In this document: piece by piece, positions 48,772 to 60,484 of the stretch
Layout: each line of letters opens with the position of its first letter
Position numbering within the stretch: the first letter of the stretch is position 1
Source: Pyxicephalus adspersus
Taxonomy: Eukaryota; Chordata; Amphibia; Anura; Pyxicephalidae
NCBI RefSeq assembly: GCF_032062135.1
Contig: NC_092859.1
Coordinates: 46,118,784 to 46,182,783 of the forward strand
Direction: 5' to 3'
DNA length: 64,000 bases
Program-made: the position numbers and the translations under genes
Notes under the pieces: generated by a model
Database searches by the model: none
What the model was told of the DNA's origin: nothing
The model's input: only the letters and a program-made list of their open reading frames with translations

Positions 48772-51338
48772 ACTGTGTTTACATGTTCATATCTTCTACA
48801 CTATTAACAGTATAATTTTTCTCTATCGTTTTTTTTTTCTGTATTACCATTCATGCACTATGAATATGAAGAGTTTTCCTTTTCATAACACTTTTTATAT
48901 CATACTGAGAGTGTCAGATTACTGCTTTAAAATGCCATCCACCAGATGGGTCTAAGCTCTAGAATCAATGAAATAATAATTTCATTAGAAAATATTAAAG
49001 TTAATAAAAGATAGACTTTACTAATTGTGACATCCCCTTCTTTTTTTTTTTACATAAGACGTTTATGGGAACCAACATCCATCTATCAGCACATAGCAGG
49101 AAAAAAAAAGGAATTTTTCAAAAGTTATTATAATTATATCTTTAAGAAACAGAAAAAACAATGAATATTACACAGAATAACACGAAATATAAATAACAAA
49201 AATGTGTTCATGATAAATTATTGGCAGGTTTTCCTGACAGATTGATTGTGGAGATTGCTCTGTACAGGATGTAATATAAACAGTAGGAGGTTGGGCTTCT
49301 ATCCAGGGAAATATTCAGCTACACATTTCCACTAGGGATTAAATATATACATAATATGGGTGTTTTTGATGGTTTTACTCTTATTAAATTATGCAATTTT
49401 TGTTTTCAGGATTACAAAACAGCATGGCTTAAAATATTAGTTTTATCCATATGTAAGAAGTTTATGGTATTGTTTAGATGCGTTAAAGATGATAACAGGT
49501 GCTTCTTTTGTAAGTTTTAAAATGGTAGAAGGCCAGAAAATTGCCAGTTTTTACTCCCCTGGTTTGTATAAAACTTATTACTGTTCACTAACATAAAATG
49601 CAGATAAATAGAACTGGATTCAGATTAAGATCACTTTACTGATTTCTTATCATTAGATGATCATTTGATCCTAAACTTATTAGCTAATTATCACGTTGGG
49701 CACAGTGTGTATACCTTGAGACCTTTACAGACACAATAAAAAAGTTATTGTGTTGGTGCTTAGCCCTGGCAAAAAAATATGTAAATTGTAACATTTAATT
49801 ACATTGTGTACTAGGCTTTGAGATTTTGTCTTGGATTTGTTGGCTTGTAAAAGTAAAAGTACATACAGAGATGGTTTGCAGTTGTCATGGTAGGTCTTTA
49901 CATCCAGCATACATTCAGTTCCTCCTCAGCTGTTCAGTCCTAAATATTTCCTCCCACAACTTTAAAGTTACACTAGCCATATACTTTACATTCACCATAT
50001 GTTACAGGGAGAGCCAGTATGAAGCTTTACAAGAATGCAACAAGTGTGCTCCATGCCATACTTGACCTTTATGTATGGTCACAATGCTCTCAACCACCAA
50101 AAGTTTAATGTCTACCACACTCGTATAGGACAAACATGTAAATATATATATATAAAGCTGCATTTATCTATAGGGCACAAAGGCTAAGATATGAATGGGT
50201 AATGTTCATCCATAGGCCCTTACTTCTTTATACCTCTGCCCATGTTATTTCGATCTACCTGCAGTAGGAAGGCAAAATTCTCACTAAATGACACATACTA
50301 TTTTTTTGGTAATGCACAGGTAAATGCAATACAACAGTGTAAAGTTGGCCTTATATTTAGTACATTGGTCCTAAATGATCCCTAACAGCAGAACTGATCA
50401 GGAAAACTGTCATCAGTTGGTGCAGAGTGCAGTGATGCTTCCCAATGCATTTAGTATTTGGTCATGTAACCTGTGTTTTTATTTGGCAAACTGAAGGAAA
50501 TACAGAAAAATGTTTTATATAACTTTGACCCTCTGATTTTAAACTGATTGTGCAGTGAAGGTTAATCTGGCAGCACTATGCTAAACTGATGCTATGAATG
50601 TGATAATGTGTGGTAGCTAGATAGGAAGAGGCCCATATCCATAATTTAAAATATGGTCCAAAGATGGGTAAATATGCAACAATGCAAATATTTTATTTTA
50701 AGATACAAAGTTTATTTTCAAGAGCATAGTTCTCATCGAAAATGTAAGTGTATCCGAAAGTGTAGGTGTAGGCATAAAAAATATTTAAACTGTATATGCA
50801 TGTATTTAAAATAATTGTATTGATTGTTAAATAACACATCAGTAAGACTCTGGACAGGCTTCTGTAATTCCCAGCATAGCAGCATCCAAACCTAGACCGG
50901 ACGTCTTGCTTTATTCAATCTTATAGATCAACAAATATAAACATATCAACAAATCGAGCAATTTTATTTAAAAAAAAAAACAGAGCAATTTTATGTTACA
51001 TAGCAATCATCGCATTATGATAATGGGATTGTTATGATGAGTTGCACTAGGAAAATGGGATTTTGTGTTTTTTTTTGAGTCAGCAGCCCGTTCTTTTTCA
51101 ATAAGCATACTTTAATGTAGCACACAGATTTAAATGGGTCCTTAAATTGTAAGAAATGGTTAGTAAAGACCTGTGGAAAGCCTTTTTTACAAACCTAAAA
51201 ACAAGAGAGTTGTGAGGGAAACTTTCACTCTCATCTCTGACCTAAAGAAATGCACGATTTATGGTACTATGGTCACTGCAGAAATGACAGCTATACAGCG
51301 GAAAACAGTATATTCTTAAGGCTTTGGCAACCATTGAA
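48772..51338. other. Intergenic DNA, nothing recognised
   Basis: AT-rich with poly-T/poly-A runs. No convincing coding, RNA or repeat signal. Confidence 0.45.
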
Positions 51339-51707
51339 CGGTACAACTTCGGTTATCTGGCACCGATGGGGAATGGCGGATTCTGGATAAGTGTAGTTTC
51401 CGGTTAACTGAGGTTACTCTGAAACTAAGGTTTCTCAGCCATTCAGCACTAGACTTGAATGGGGAGACTTGTCCCCATTCACCTCTAGGGCTGAATGGCT
51501 GAGAAAAGGTACACCCTGATGATGCTTGAGCCTTTATCAGGGTTTCCCTTTTCTCAGCCATTCACAGAACAGAACAATCAGCTGAGCTCTGCCTTCCTGA
51601 CAGCTCTCATGATTGCTCCTGCAACCCTAGCGGAGCTGTGGTATGTGTTCTTGGATGCAGATGTCAGGTGCCGGTTATCTGAGTCCTGGATAACCGGGGT
51701 TCTACTG
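51339..51707. mobile_element. pogo/Tigger-like MITE
   Basis: The right end CTGGATAACCGGGGTTCTACTG and left end CGGTACAACTTCGGTTATCTGG are imperfect inverted repeats of the CAGTAGAACCCCGGTTATCC type. TA follows the right end at 51708-51709. The interior repeats TTCTCAGCCATTCA in direct and inverted orientation. No transposase. Confidence 0.75.
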
Positions 51708-51979
51708 TATATCATACATCAAACCAAGAGACTTCTCTCCTTTTGGCATGTCACCATTACTCAACTCTTTCCCTACCTTCCCTAACCCTATACTTCCTAA
51801 ACTGATTTTCTATTCTCCCTCTTCTTTCATATATGTTCTCCCTTTCTACTTACACCATTATTTTCATCATTTCCTACACTTCAATTACCAAAACCATTTC
51901 TCAAACTTTTTTTTTTGCCTGATCCCTGTTACACCCCAACCCACATACTGGATTTATGGCACCATTACCATAACAGTAT

Positions 51980-52003
51980 GGTTACCATAACAGTATGGTA
52001 ACC
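51980..52003. repeat. Perfect short hairpin with flanking 17-mer repeat
   Basis: GGTTACCATA and TATGGTAACC pair perfectly around an ACAG loop. CCATAACAGTATGGT occurs twice in tandem here. Confidence 0.8.
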
Positions 52004-52388
52004 TTCCCGGTGTGTTGAGATTTCTCATGTGGGCCAAGAATAGTGCAACCAACCACAGCAAGCACAAGGCTTGATAGCACATGTATTCCATCAATCTTGA
52101 GGTAGTATTTTGATTGTTGCTGGAGCTTTTATTGCTTGATTTAAGAGATGCAGGATATGTTGGAATAAAAACACTAATGGAATTTAGCACAAGCAAGGAT
52201 AATCTATCTATTTATATCAAATTGGATGTATGTATGTACTGTATGTATGTTTGTGTGTACCACCATCACTCGAAAACGCAGACATTTCAACCAAACTTGC
52301 TAGACATATGACTCAGACTCATGTGAGTGCACCGCTGATCTTTGTACAGCGCTGTGCTTTATGTCACAGCTATATTTGAATGTACATA

Positions 52389-53329
52389 CCGTGTTTCCCC
52401 GATTTTAGGACATCCCCATTAAGTAAGCCACCCCCGATTTTTAAAAAAATAATTAAAATAAGACACTCACCCGTTTATANNNNNNNNNNNNNNNNNNNNN
52501 NNNNNNNNNNNNNNNNNNNNNNNNNNNNNNNNNNNNNNNNNNNNNNNNNNNNNNNNNNNNNNNNNNNNNNNNNNNNNNNNNNNNNNNNNNNNNNNNNNNN
52601 NNNNNNNNNNNNNNNNNNNNNNNNNNNNNNNNNNNNNNNNNNNNNNNNNNNNNNNNNNNNNNNNNNNNNNNNNNNNNNNNNNNNNNNNNNNNNNNNNNNN
52701 NNNNNNNNNNNNNNNNNNNNNNNNNNNNNNNNNNNNNNNNNNNNNNNNNNNNNNNNNNNNNNNNNNNNNNNNNNNNNNNNNNNNNNNNNNNNNNNNNNNN
52801 NNNNNNNNNNNNNNNNNNNNNNNNNNNNNNNNNNNNNNNNNNNNNNNNNNNNNNNNNNNNNNNNNNNNNNNNNNNNNNNNNNNNNNNNNNNNNNNNNNNN
52901 NNNNNNNNNNNNNNNNNNNNNNNNNNNNNNNNNNNNNNNNNNNNNNNNNNNNNNNNNNNNNNNNNNNNNNNNNNNNNNNNNNNNNNNNNNNNNNNNNNNN
53001 NNNNNNNNNNNNNNNNNNNNNNNNNNNNNNNNNNNNNNNNNNNNNNNNNNNNNNNNNNNNNNNNNNNNNNNNNNNNNNNNNNNNNNNNNNNNNNNNNNNN
53101 NNNNNNNNNNNNNNNNNNNNNNNNNNNNNNNNNNNNNNNNNNNNNNNNNNNNNNNNNNNNNNNNNNNNNNNNNNNNNNNNNNNNNNNNNNNNNNNNNNNN
53201 NNNNNNNNNNNNNNNNNNNNNNNNNNNNNNNNNNNNNNNNNNNNNNNNNNNNNNNNNNNNNNNNNNNNNAGGGCATATTTTGGCATTTCAAAAAATATAA
53301 GAGAGTGCCTTATAATCGGGGAAACAGGG
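52389..53329. mobile_element. TA-flanked TIR element (copy 2), interior unsequenced
   Basis: The left end CCGTGTTTCCCCGATTTTAG and right end TTATAATCGGGGAAACAGGG are inverted; TA flanks are at 52387-52388 and 53330-53331. The right subterminal GGGCATATTTTGGCATTTC matches copy 1. It interrupts the Helitron, so it inserted later. Confidence 0.8.
52480..53269. other. Assembly gap (790 N)
   Basis: This is a run of N inside the second copy of the same TIR element that holds the first gap. Confidence 0.99.
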
Positions 53330-53637
53330 TATGTATGTATGTGTTCTATATATAGATGTGTGTATGTGATTACTAGGAAACTCACGGAGACATTTCAACC
53401 AAACTTGCTATGTTCCACCATCACTTGGAAATGCATTGACACATTTCAACCAAACTTGCTAGACATATGACTCAGACTCATGTGAGTGCACCACTGATCT
53501 TTGTATAGTAATGTGGTATATGTCAGAGGTATATTTGCATGTATGTATGTAAGTATGTGACTCAGTGACAGTGTGCCTGTTGCTTAAATTTATACATACA
53601 TTTTTTGGACTTTTTTACAAATTTGTGGCCTGTAATA

Positions 53638-54371
53638 ATGTCTTTGAGAAAACGTAAGTGCAATCAAAGGCAAAAAAAAAAAATAAAACAACACTGTAAA
53701 CAGGAAAATCCCGAGAACAGGAATAGAAGACTTGCCATGCTGGCGAGAGAGCTACTACATCTAGAGCTTCAGAGACAGTACAACAGCATGAGACACGCCT
53801 ACAGGATGAAAGAAATAAAGCTACTACATCTAGAGCTTCAGAGACAGTACAACAGCGTGGGACCTGACTACAAGATAATCGAGATAGAGCTACTAGATCC
53901 AGAGCTTCAGAGACAGTACAACACCGTGAGATCCGACTACAGGAAATGAGAAAAAGAGCTACTACATCTAGAGCTTCAGAGACAGTACAACAGTGTGAGA
54001 TCCAAATACAGGAAATGAGAGAAAGAGCTACTACATCTAGAGTTTCAGAGACAGTACAACAACGTGACACCGGAGTACAGAAAAAGAGAGAAAGAACTAC
54101 TACATCTAGAGCTTCAGAGACAGTACAACAGCGTGAGGCCCGAGTACATGAAATGAGAGAAAGAGCCAGACGATCACAGACTGCACAACATTTTAGCTTA
54201 GCATTGGAAGGATTCCACTATGACCCACATAAAGACTACTCACAGCATGCAAGTAATACCATCGGAAAAATGGAAATGATGTGTAGTTACTGTCAAGGCA
54301 AGAAGTTTAAATCTGAATCTCCTGGTATTTGCTGCAAAAAAGGAAAAGTCAAACTTTGCCAACTGTAAACA
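53638..54371 (+). pseudogene. Helitron protein N-terminus with 23-residue repeats
   Basis: A start at 53638 gives MSLRKRKCNQRQKKK, through an A-run where a frameshift is likely, then RNRRLAMLAR. From 53752 a 69-bp unit repeats six times without length change (starts 53752, 53821, 53890, 53959, 54028, 54097), with a seventh partial unit at 54166. In the frame that continues furthest each unit reads RATTSRASETVQQRE plus IQIQEMRE-like residues. A TGA near 53863 breaks the early units in that frame. After the array come FSLALEGFHYDPHKDY and CSYCQGKKF...CCKKGKVKL, a C-x2-C...CC motif usual at this position in Helitron proteins. Confidence 0.8.
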
Positions 54372-54445
54372 CCACTGCAAGAACTTTGGAATAACACATC
54401 AGCAAATACCTCAAATAGTCAAAACATATTCTTTTTACCATCATT

Positions 54446-54568
54446 AAATACAACTCACGTTTCCAAATGACATCATTTGGCGCCACATCAGTCATTCAAC
54501 AGCCTGGATTTACATCCACATTCACAGCGCAAGGGCAAATTTACCATAAAACAGGATTGTTACTTCCG
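54446..54568 (+). pseudogene. Helitron_like_N domain fragment
   Basis: In a shifted frame: KYNSRFQMTSFGATSVIQQP, then FTSTFTAQGQIYHKTGLLLP. The AFTSFGA...GQVYHKTGSLLP pattern is diagnostic of the Helitron-like N-terminal domain. A frameshift between 54371 and 54446 separates it from the cysteine motif. The sequence loses similarity after 54568. Confidence 0.85.
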
Positions 54569-54590
54569 CATTGAAACACATTCCCTTTAA

Positions 54591-57105
54591 TTTAGGTTCA
54601 TTTAATTTAATTGTATTTTAATTTATTTGTATACTGTACTTATGCTTTTTAAACCTGTAAAAAGATATTTCTTTGATTTAACACTATAGCATTATTTGAT
54701 TCCTTTTCCTGTATATCATAGGATGAAGGTTAAGCTGTAGTACAGCCTACAGTGGTGGTGTTGGGGGTTATGAGGAGCTTCCCCCAGCACAGTGTAGTTC
54801 CTTCTATACTTTTACACACAGAAATGCTAAACCTGTCTACAAGTTTCTATAGATTCCCAATGACGACCCAGAAACTAATGTAACAGCAATTGTTTAAGTA
54901 TCCCATGAAATCTCATTACCAAGCAGCATTTTACTGAAATGATTAAATCCTCTGACTACTCAGGCAAAGCAAGTGATTTCTTTACGAACACAAGAAATTA
55001 TTACATTTACAGCCAGTACATTTTAAGACACAAAGCACAATAAATGGATCATATATTTGGAATATCTGAATAAATCTCTTTTCTTAACAATTGAAGTAAC
55101 TAAATAGCACATTTAAAATAGATGTTTCAGAACAACACATCGTGAATGAGTCCCACGGAACACAATGCATTACATTGTACTGCAGGATACAAAGTGAGTC
55201 ACATTGATAATGACCCATTCATAATAACTAGTTTATACACGTTATGTCGCCCAAAGCTGAAAAGCAGATGAGAGGCACTTTTCCCCATCACACAATAAAG
55301 GGACTAGATATAGATTTTATAATTGTGCTCTATATGTAGAGGGTGCTGATACAAAGTTGTGGGTGGTTTCCACGGCAACACTAGTGATAAAATGAAATGC
55401 AAATGTAAACTTCTGTGCCATCCTGGTGCCAGTGACAGTATGTATAGTACATTGAGTCATTACTTATTTTTAGTGGATAATTAGAACATATAAATGTTAC
55501 ATTAGAATACTATATGTATAAAATAGGAGGTTTTCTGGATATGAAGCTTTAGGTATATGGCATACAAGTTTTAGATATCTAAAAGCATAAATATTATATA
55601 TTAATATATCAGATATATGAGCACAGTTGATGATGGATACAGACAAGGGTATCCATTAGGTTGGTTTCACATATTTGTGGTGTGACACACGTTGCCACAC
55701 AGGGAAACTTACACGACACATGTTGGTGGCCTACCCTAATGCACCTTGCTAATAAAGCTGTAGTGCATTGTACTACAACATACGGTACCACATGTATTGT
55801 TTAACACACACACGTTGGTGCTCTGCAGTGTTATTCTAAATAGTACTAAAACTATATCTGAGAGGATGGATTAAAAATTCTGTCTCCCTTTACTGCTATC
55901 TAGGGCTCCAATGAAGAAATGTTCCCCACTTTTTTTGCCTAGGTGGCAATGGTTTCCCCAGAAAGAAATGGGAAAAGGGAAGATCTGTAACTGAAACACA
56001 AACAAAAATCCAAAAGTGATTTTAGTCCTTCCTTATTGTACAAAGAAAAAATAAAAAGGTAAAATCTTGGCATCAAATTTTTCAGATTATGGTTACAATT
56101 AAGGATTTGAATAAATAAAGGCTTTTGGTAGCCATACACATAGCAATTATGGATGCCTTGTTGTCTGGGAAAGCAAAATGGGGCAGCGACTATCGAGGGG
56201 GAATACAGCATGAGCTACTCCTTTATGTCAATGAAGTTCACTGGCAACATCACTGTTTGATGCTGGAAGTCTTATAGATGCAGTGTATGGCCTCCAGTGG
56301 TTTTATGTGCATAGGGCTCAGTCAACACTTTTGTTTGCTTGTTTTTCATTCCCAAAAAGTCTAAAGGGATGGAAAAGTTGTTTGAACCAAATGAAAGTCA
56401 TTTCAGAAAAAGTTCAACTGCCGGTCAAATGCATATGTTAATATTTTCTGAACGATCTCAAACTGATGTCAGACTGATGTCATCTACACAAGTCCAAAGA
56501 TTGTTAAACAGCTATATAATGGCTAAGAAACTTTCAAGCCTTATGTGTTGCAAGAAAGCCTTCATTAACATATTTATCATGATAAATTAGGATATTTTAT
56601 TTGCACATTTTAAATTTCCCTTGAGCAAATTTTTTATTTACAGTATTTCAGTAGATAGAGAAAAGTTCATAAACATCAAAGACTTTCATAATGTACTCAA
56701 GAGAGTCAGAAATATACAATTTCAGTGAAGTTGCTGGAAATGTCAGCAAAAATTACAAAACATTTTCAGTGACACACATCTCAAGCGTCCTCTGTGGAGT
56801 TGCTAAATCCAGACTTGTAGCCGAGCTATAACACTGTGTGCTGCAGGACATTCCATATACTAATAATAAATATTAATTAATGGGAACCAAGAGAATACAC
56901 GCTTTCCAGTTATTCGAGAAGTGAATGTAATAACCCTGTAAGCCTTGATCAAGAGACAGTTGCAAAGTTTAGGTCTAGGCACACTACTGTTAAGAATAAT
57001 AATTACCAATAATAATTTGTTGAAGAAAAGAAAAGACTGACTGCAGAGGGCTACAGAGAGCGTGGAAGTGTACTGAAACCTACATTTTGTCCTTCATTAT
57101 TAATG
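54591..57105. other. Intergenic DNA, nothing recognised
   Basis: AT-rich. No gene, RNA or clear repeat seen. Confidence 0.45.
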
Positions 57106-57243
57106 TTAACAATGATAAACAGTATTTATAAAGTGCCAACATATCATGCAGCGCTGTACATTAAATGGAAGTTGCAAATGACAGACTAATACAGATAGTG
57201 ACACAGGAGGAGGAGAGGGCCCTGCCCAGACAAGCTTATAAGA
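57106..57243 (-). repeat. Solo L2-like LINE 3' end, reverse
   Basis: The minus strand reads AGCTTGTCTGGGCAGGGCCC, CTCCTCCTGTGTCACTATCT, TGTCATTTGCAACTTCC, ATGTACAGCGCTGC and ATGTTGGCACTTTATAAATA, matching 34240-34380 of the L2-like LINE. Confidence 0.85.
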
Positions 57244-57925
57244 GGTTTTAAAGATTTCTGATTTGTAAAAACAATGACTAATCATAGCTTAAATGTCTTT
57301 GCTGCAAAGAGGTATTTCAGACATTTGCATATGAGCTAAATCAGGAAATATGTTGAGGGCTGAGTTTTTGTTCAGGATTTTTGGTCAGTACGCCTAGCAA
57401 GGCTATGATGTTCTGCAGCTGGAGTGGAGCTGATCATTTTCAGATAACTTACAGAGGTGGAGCAGCTCTGAAATTAGAATACAGCTGAAGTGTACAGTCT
57501 AGATCTGTCATACTGCAGCTGTCAATGCTACTTTTCATGATTTTCAGACAAAAAAAAAATATTTCAATATGCGAGACATTTTTATTTTTTTGTTGTATAT
57601 TTAGAGAGACAAAACAAAAAAGTAGAATGACAAGAATAAACTTGAATGAATAATCAAGTAATGACAAAAAACAAAAATCTCAGTAAGCATCCTAGTAATT
57701 CAAAGTTAAAACAATTACATAAAAATAATATTATTAAAGGCAGGATTGTGAGCCATGTAAAACAAATCCAACAATGTAGTGACATCAATAATGCACAAAT
57801 GGGCATAGATCGTATAGGTTAGGATATTAACAAATGTTGCAAACTCACATAGAAAAAAGTAGAAAGAAACAGGAATGCATTAAAAGAAATGTAAAGGCAA
57901 AACATGGGATAGGGGAAGACTCAGT
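57244..57925. other. Intergenic DNA, nothing recognised
   Basis: AT-rich spacer. Confidence 0.45.
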
Positions 57926-58131
57926 GGACCTAATCTTTAAAGCTCTCCAAGGTTCAAGAAAATACACTTTCATCAGTTAAGCTGGGTGATCCAGCAAACC
58001 TTGAATGGATTTCTTCAAAGTAATTTGCTAGTTTCCAGCAAATGTTTTGAATCCTGGACCAGATCCATTCCAGGTTTTCTGGATTACCCAGCTTCACTGA
58101 TGAAAGTGGAGAGCTTTGATAAATCAAGCCC
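57926..58131. mobile_element. Palindromic MITE (TTTATTAAAGC ends), copy 2
   Basis: The left half AAAGCTCTCCAAGG...ACACTTTCATCAGTTAAGC and right half AGCTTCACTGATGAAAGTGG...GAGAGCTTTGATAAATCAAG are inverted. It matches 48563-48771; the right arm has lost a segment next to GAGAGCTTT. Confidence 0.8.
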
Positions 58132-58149
58132 AGTGTGGGGGAAATCAAG

Positions 58150-58700
58150 TCTCTGAGGTGGAGTCAATCACCTGCAGAAATTTAGGAAGATGGAAGTGCA
58201 GAACAGGGAATGCTGAATCAAAGGATCCAAAAGGACTAAAATGAAAAGCAATGGTAAAAGTGGTCAGCCTTGTCGGGTTTCAAATTTGATAGTATACCTG
58301 GTAAAACTTTAGCCAGTGTTTTTTTCAGACTTATGGTTCTGTAGTTGTGGGGATCAGAAGAATCATTCCCAGGTTGCAGTAACTACATGGGAAGCAGGGT
58401 TTTGGTGTGGGTGAGATTCCATATACCTTAGTAGGATTAGCTGAATGGGAAGATAAAATCTCAGGAAAAGTCTTATAATAGGAGGCTGGGACAGGTTTAG
58501 GAGTATCAATTGCTGCCAGAATTGTGACTAAAATGACCTTCCTCATTTTGGCTGACATCGATAGGGTAGGGAAGCAGAGGTCATCAGAAAGTGTATGCAC
58601 TACTAAGGATCAGATTTTGGGAATGGGGTTATGATATGGAGTAAACAAAATCAACATCGGTTTCACAATGATGGAATTAGCAGTAAGGGAGGCCACTGGT
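58150..58700 (-). pseudogene. L1-type LINE ORF2 fossil with RT part deleted
   Basis: On the minus strand: TPKPVPASYYKTFPEILSSH (pre-RT block), then in another frame NDSSDPHNYRTISL (NYRPISL block), and shortly after TIKFETRQG, a stop, PLLPLLFILVLLDPL (motif B, usually GTRQGCPLSPLLF). About 100 residues that should contain motif A (LDAEKAFDR) are missing between NYRTISL and TRQG. YADD was not found. Frames change repeatedly. Confidence 0.7.
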
Positions 58701-58923
58701 AAGGTGAAGCCTAATACGGTTGAGACTAGAAGGTTTAGAATTAATTGGGTTGCTGTCAAATGCTAAGCCATTTGAAGACAAAAGAGGCTTCAAACAGTTA
58801 AAATCAAGGTCCTATTTACAGCCTTGGCCTAGGTTTCATTAGATTTACAAAAAACATGACATGTGAAGACTGGCCCATGTACTTCCCTTCTCACTCACTT
58901 CTTTAATTGATAACTTAACCTAA

Positions 58924-59234
58924 GGCTATGTACACATGTGCAATAATTGTCATTGGAAAGGATCTTTCACGATCTACACGATACATGAACAAGTGCTGTA
59001 CATACATCACTTTTCTGCTCTATGAAGAGGGGAGGGGAAGAAGGATTGAGCGGCACCCCGCTGCGCTCTCTCCCCTTCACTTCCATTATGTCCTTCATCG
59101 TCCATCGTCCGTGGATCGGCCAGGACGGTCGTTGGGACAATGGACAACAAGCGCTGTACACACGTAAGATTCTTGTCTGATATTGGCCCTGAGCCAATTA
59201 TGAGACAAGAACAATTGCAACTGTCTACCTAGCC
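58924..59234. mobile_element. Harbinger-like MITE, copy 2
   Basis: The ends GGCTATGTACACATGTGCAA and TTGCAACTGTCTACCTAGCC are inverted; TAA flanks both sides (58921-58923 and 59235-59237), a 3-bp duplication typical of PIF/Harbinger. The interior (GAGCGGCACCCCGCTGCGC) is inverted relative to the copy at 15619-15955. Confidence 0.85.
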
Positions 59235-59352
59235 TAAAAGTAAAATATATATATACATATATCAGTTTACCGGTCACTAGATGAGGGGGCTGTAATAGTT
59301 TCTCTTTTTTACAGCAGCTACAGAAAATAATCATTATTTTGCCAGCAATTTA

Positions 59353-59515
59353 GTGTTTTTTTTTAAATACTTTTTTATTCAGAAAAAGTTCTGGTACACA
59401 ATACAAATATAGGAGAACATCTACATAAAGTAAGATATTATGTAGAATGCAGTGTAAATTAAACTAGCAGTAAAAACATTATTATCTTTCCCTTGTTGCA
59501 ATATAATATATATAT
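59353..59515 (-). repeat. LINE 3' end (L1/Tx1-like), very short copy
   Basis: A T-run, then TTTTTTATTCAGAAAAAG and GGTACACAATAC. This layout matches the 3' ends of the LINE copies at 40416 and 62650: poly(A) preceded by an AATAAAA-type stretch and a GTAC-containing segment. Confidence 0.45.
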
Positions 59516-59519
59516 ATAG

Positions 59520-60142
59520 ACTGCAGCCAACACGCTTTCCACCAAAAGGGTGTAACAAACACAAGTTTTTTTGGGATAACTAAAGAACAGCTTATTTTCA
59601 GCAACTCAGAGGTATAACAACACAGAAAGATGGCTTACTTCAGCCTAGTGGTTTAATTGTCCATAGTCCAACAGAACGTCTTCACGATAAGGATGAGTCC
59701 AACATAAGTTTCTAGATGGTCCAGCCCCCAGCCTGGGTTTTCCACAGTCCATAAATCAAGCTAAAACAAATCAGCATCACCAGCTTCCCATGTAACAGCA
59801 ACACCACCCTAGCTTGATTCCCCATGTTTGAAGGCCACTTCCTGTAAATCCACCTCCAGTCCCACTTGCACACCTGAGCCCTTACGGGATTCCCACCTTG
59901 CTGCTGGGCAAGTGCAATTCCTAGTTTGTACTTTGGATGGACTGAAGAGGCCCACCCAATCAATCCTTCCCCTTCGGACCGGAGTCCGGGTCTGGTGACA
60001 ACCTGTGAATATACAGCAACATAGTTGCCCAACAGGGAGACAATCCCGGACTCCTTTCCCAACACACCAGTTTAAAGGGACCAGCATCCATATATAGGGG
60101 AAATGTACCTTCTATCCAGGATCCAACTCTGCGATCCTGTAC
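59520..60142 (-). repeat. GC-richer block, possible solo LTR
   Basis: Read on the minus strand it starts TGTACAGGATCGCAG and ends GTTGGCTGCA (TG...CA), and near its start has a TATATATGG box followed by GTCCCTTTAAACTGG. No target duplication or internal retroviral sequence was found, so the call is tentative. Confidence 0.3.
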
Positions 60143-60484
60143 AATATATACATATATATATACATATTTTATTTTGTATTTTTTGGGGGGTGGGGTTAAA
60201 TGAGCTTTATGGAAGTAACAATGGAAAGTTCTGAACATGTGCCACATTATCCTTGAACAAGTATAGAGGCAGATATATAGTTATTAGTAAAGCAGAAACC
60301 AAATAAAAACCAATTTCTTGACTAATAATTTTATTCTATCTACCTAAAGGCAGCCATGGTATATTCACAAAAGGTTCCCTGGTATAAGTCTACTTCTAAA
60401 ATTGGTGTAATTTTTATAGATTTGCCTGAGCAGGCACTATATATATAAAAAAATCTCAGAGCATGTTCTTGTTGATTAAGATTG

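Larger units (their letters stand above)
52230..54590 (+). mobile_element. Helitron remnant (N-terminal half), with a MITE inside
   Basis: The left part holds two copies of a roughly 130-bp unit (52259-52386 and 53415-53545; shared TTTCAACCAAACTTGCTAGA and ATGACTCAGACTCATGTGAG) separated by a TIR element. The right part encodes a Helitron N-terminal region: an Arg/Glu-rich repeat array, a cysteine motif, and a Helitron_like_N block. Rep and helicase cores are missing. Element ends were not identified. Confidence 0.8.

Noticed and set aside
52380..53385. Open frames of 274-310 codons on both strands
   Set aside because: They span the second N gap and have no real sequence inside.
59712..60247. 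Overlapping minus-strand frames of 92-117 codons
   Set aside because: They sit in the GC-richer LTR-like block where stops are rarer; no protein similarity recognised.
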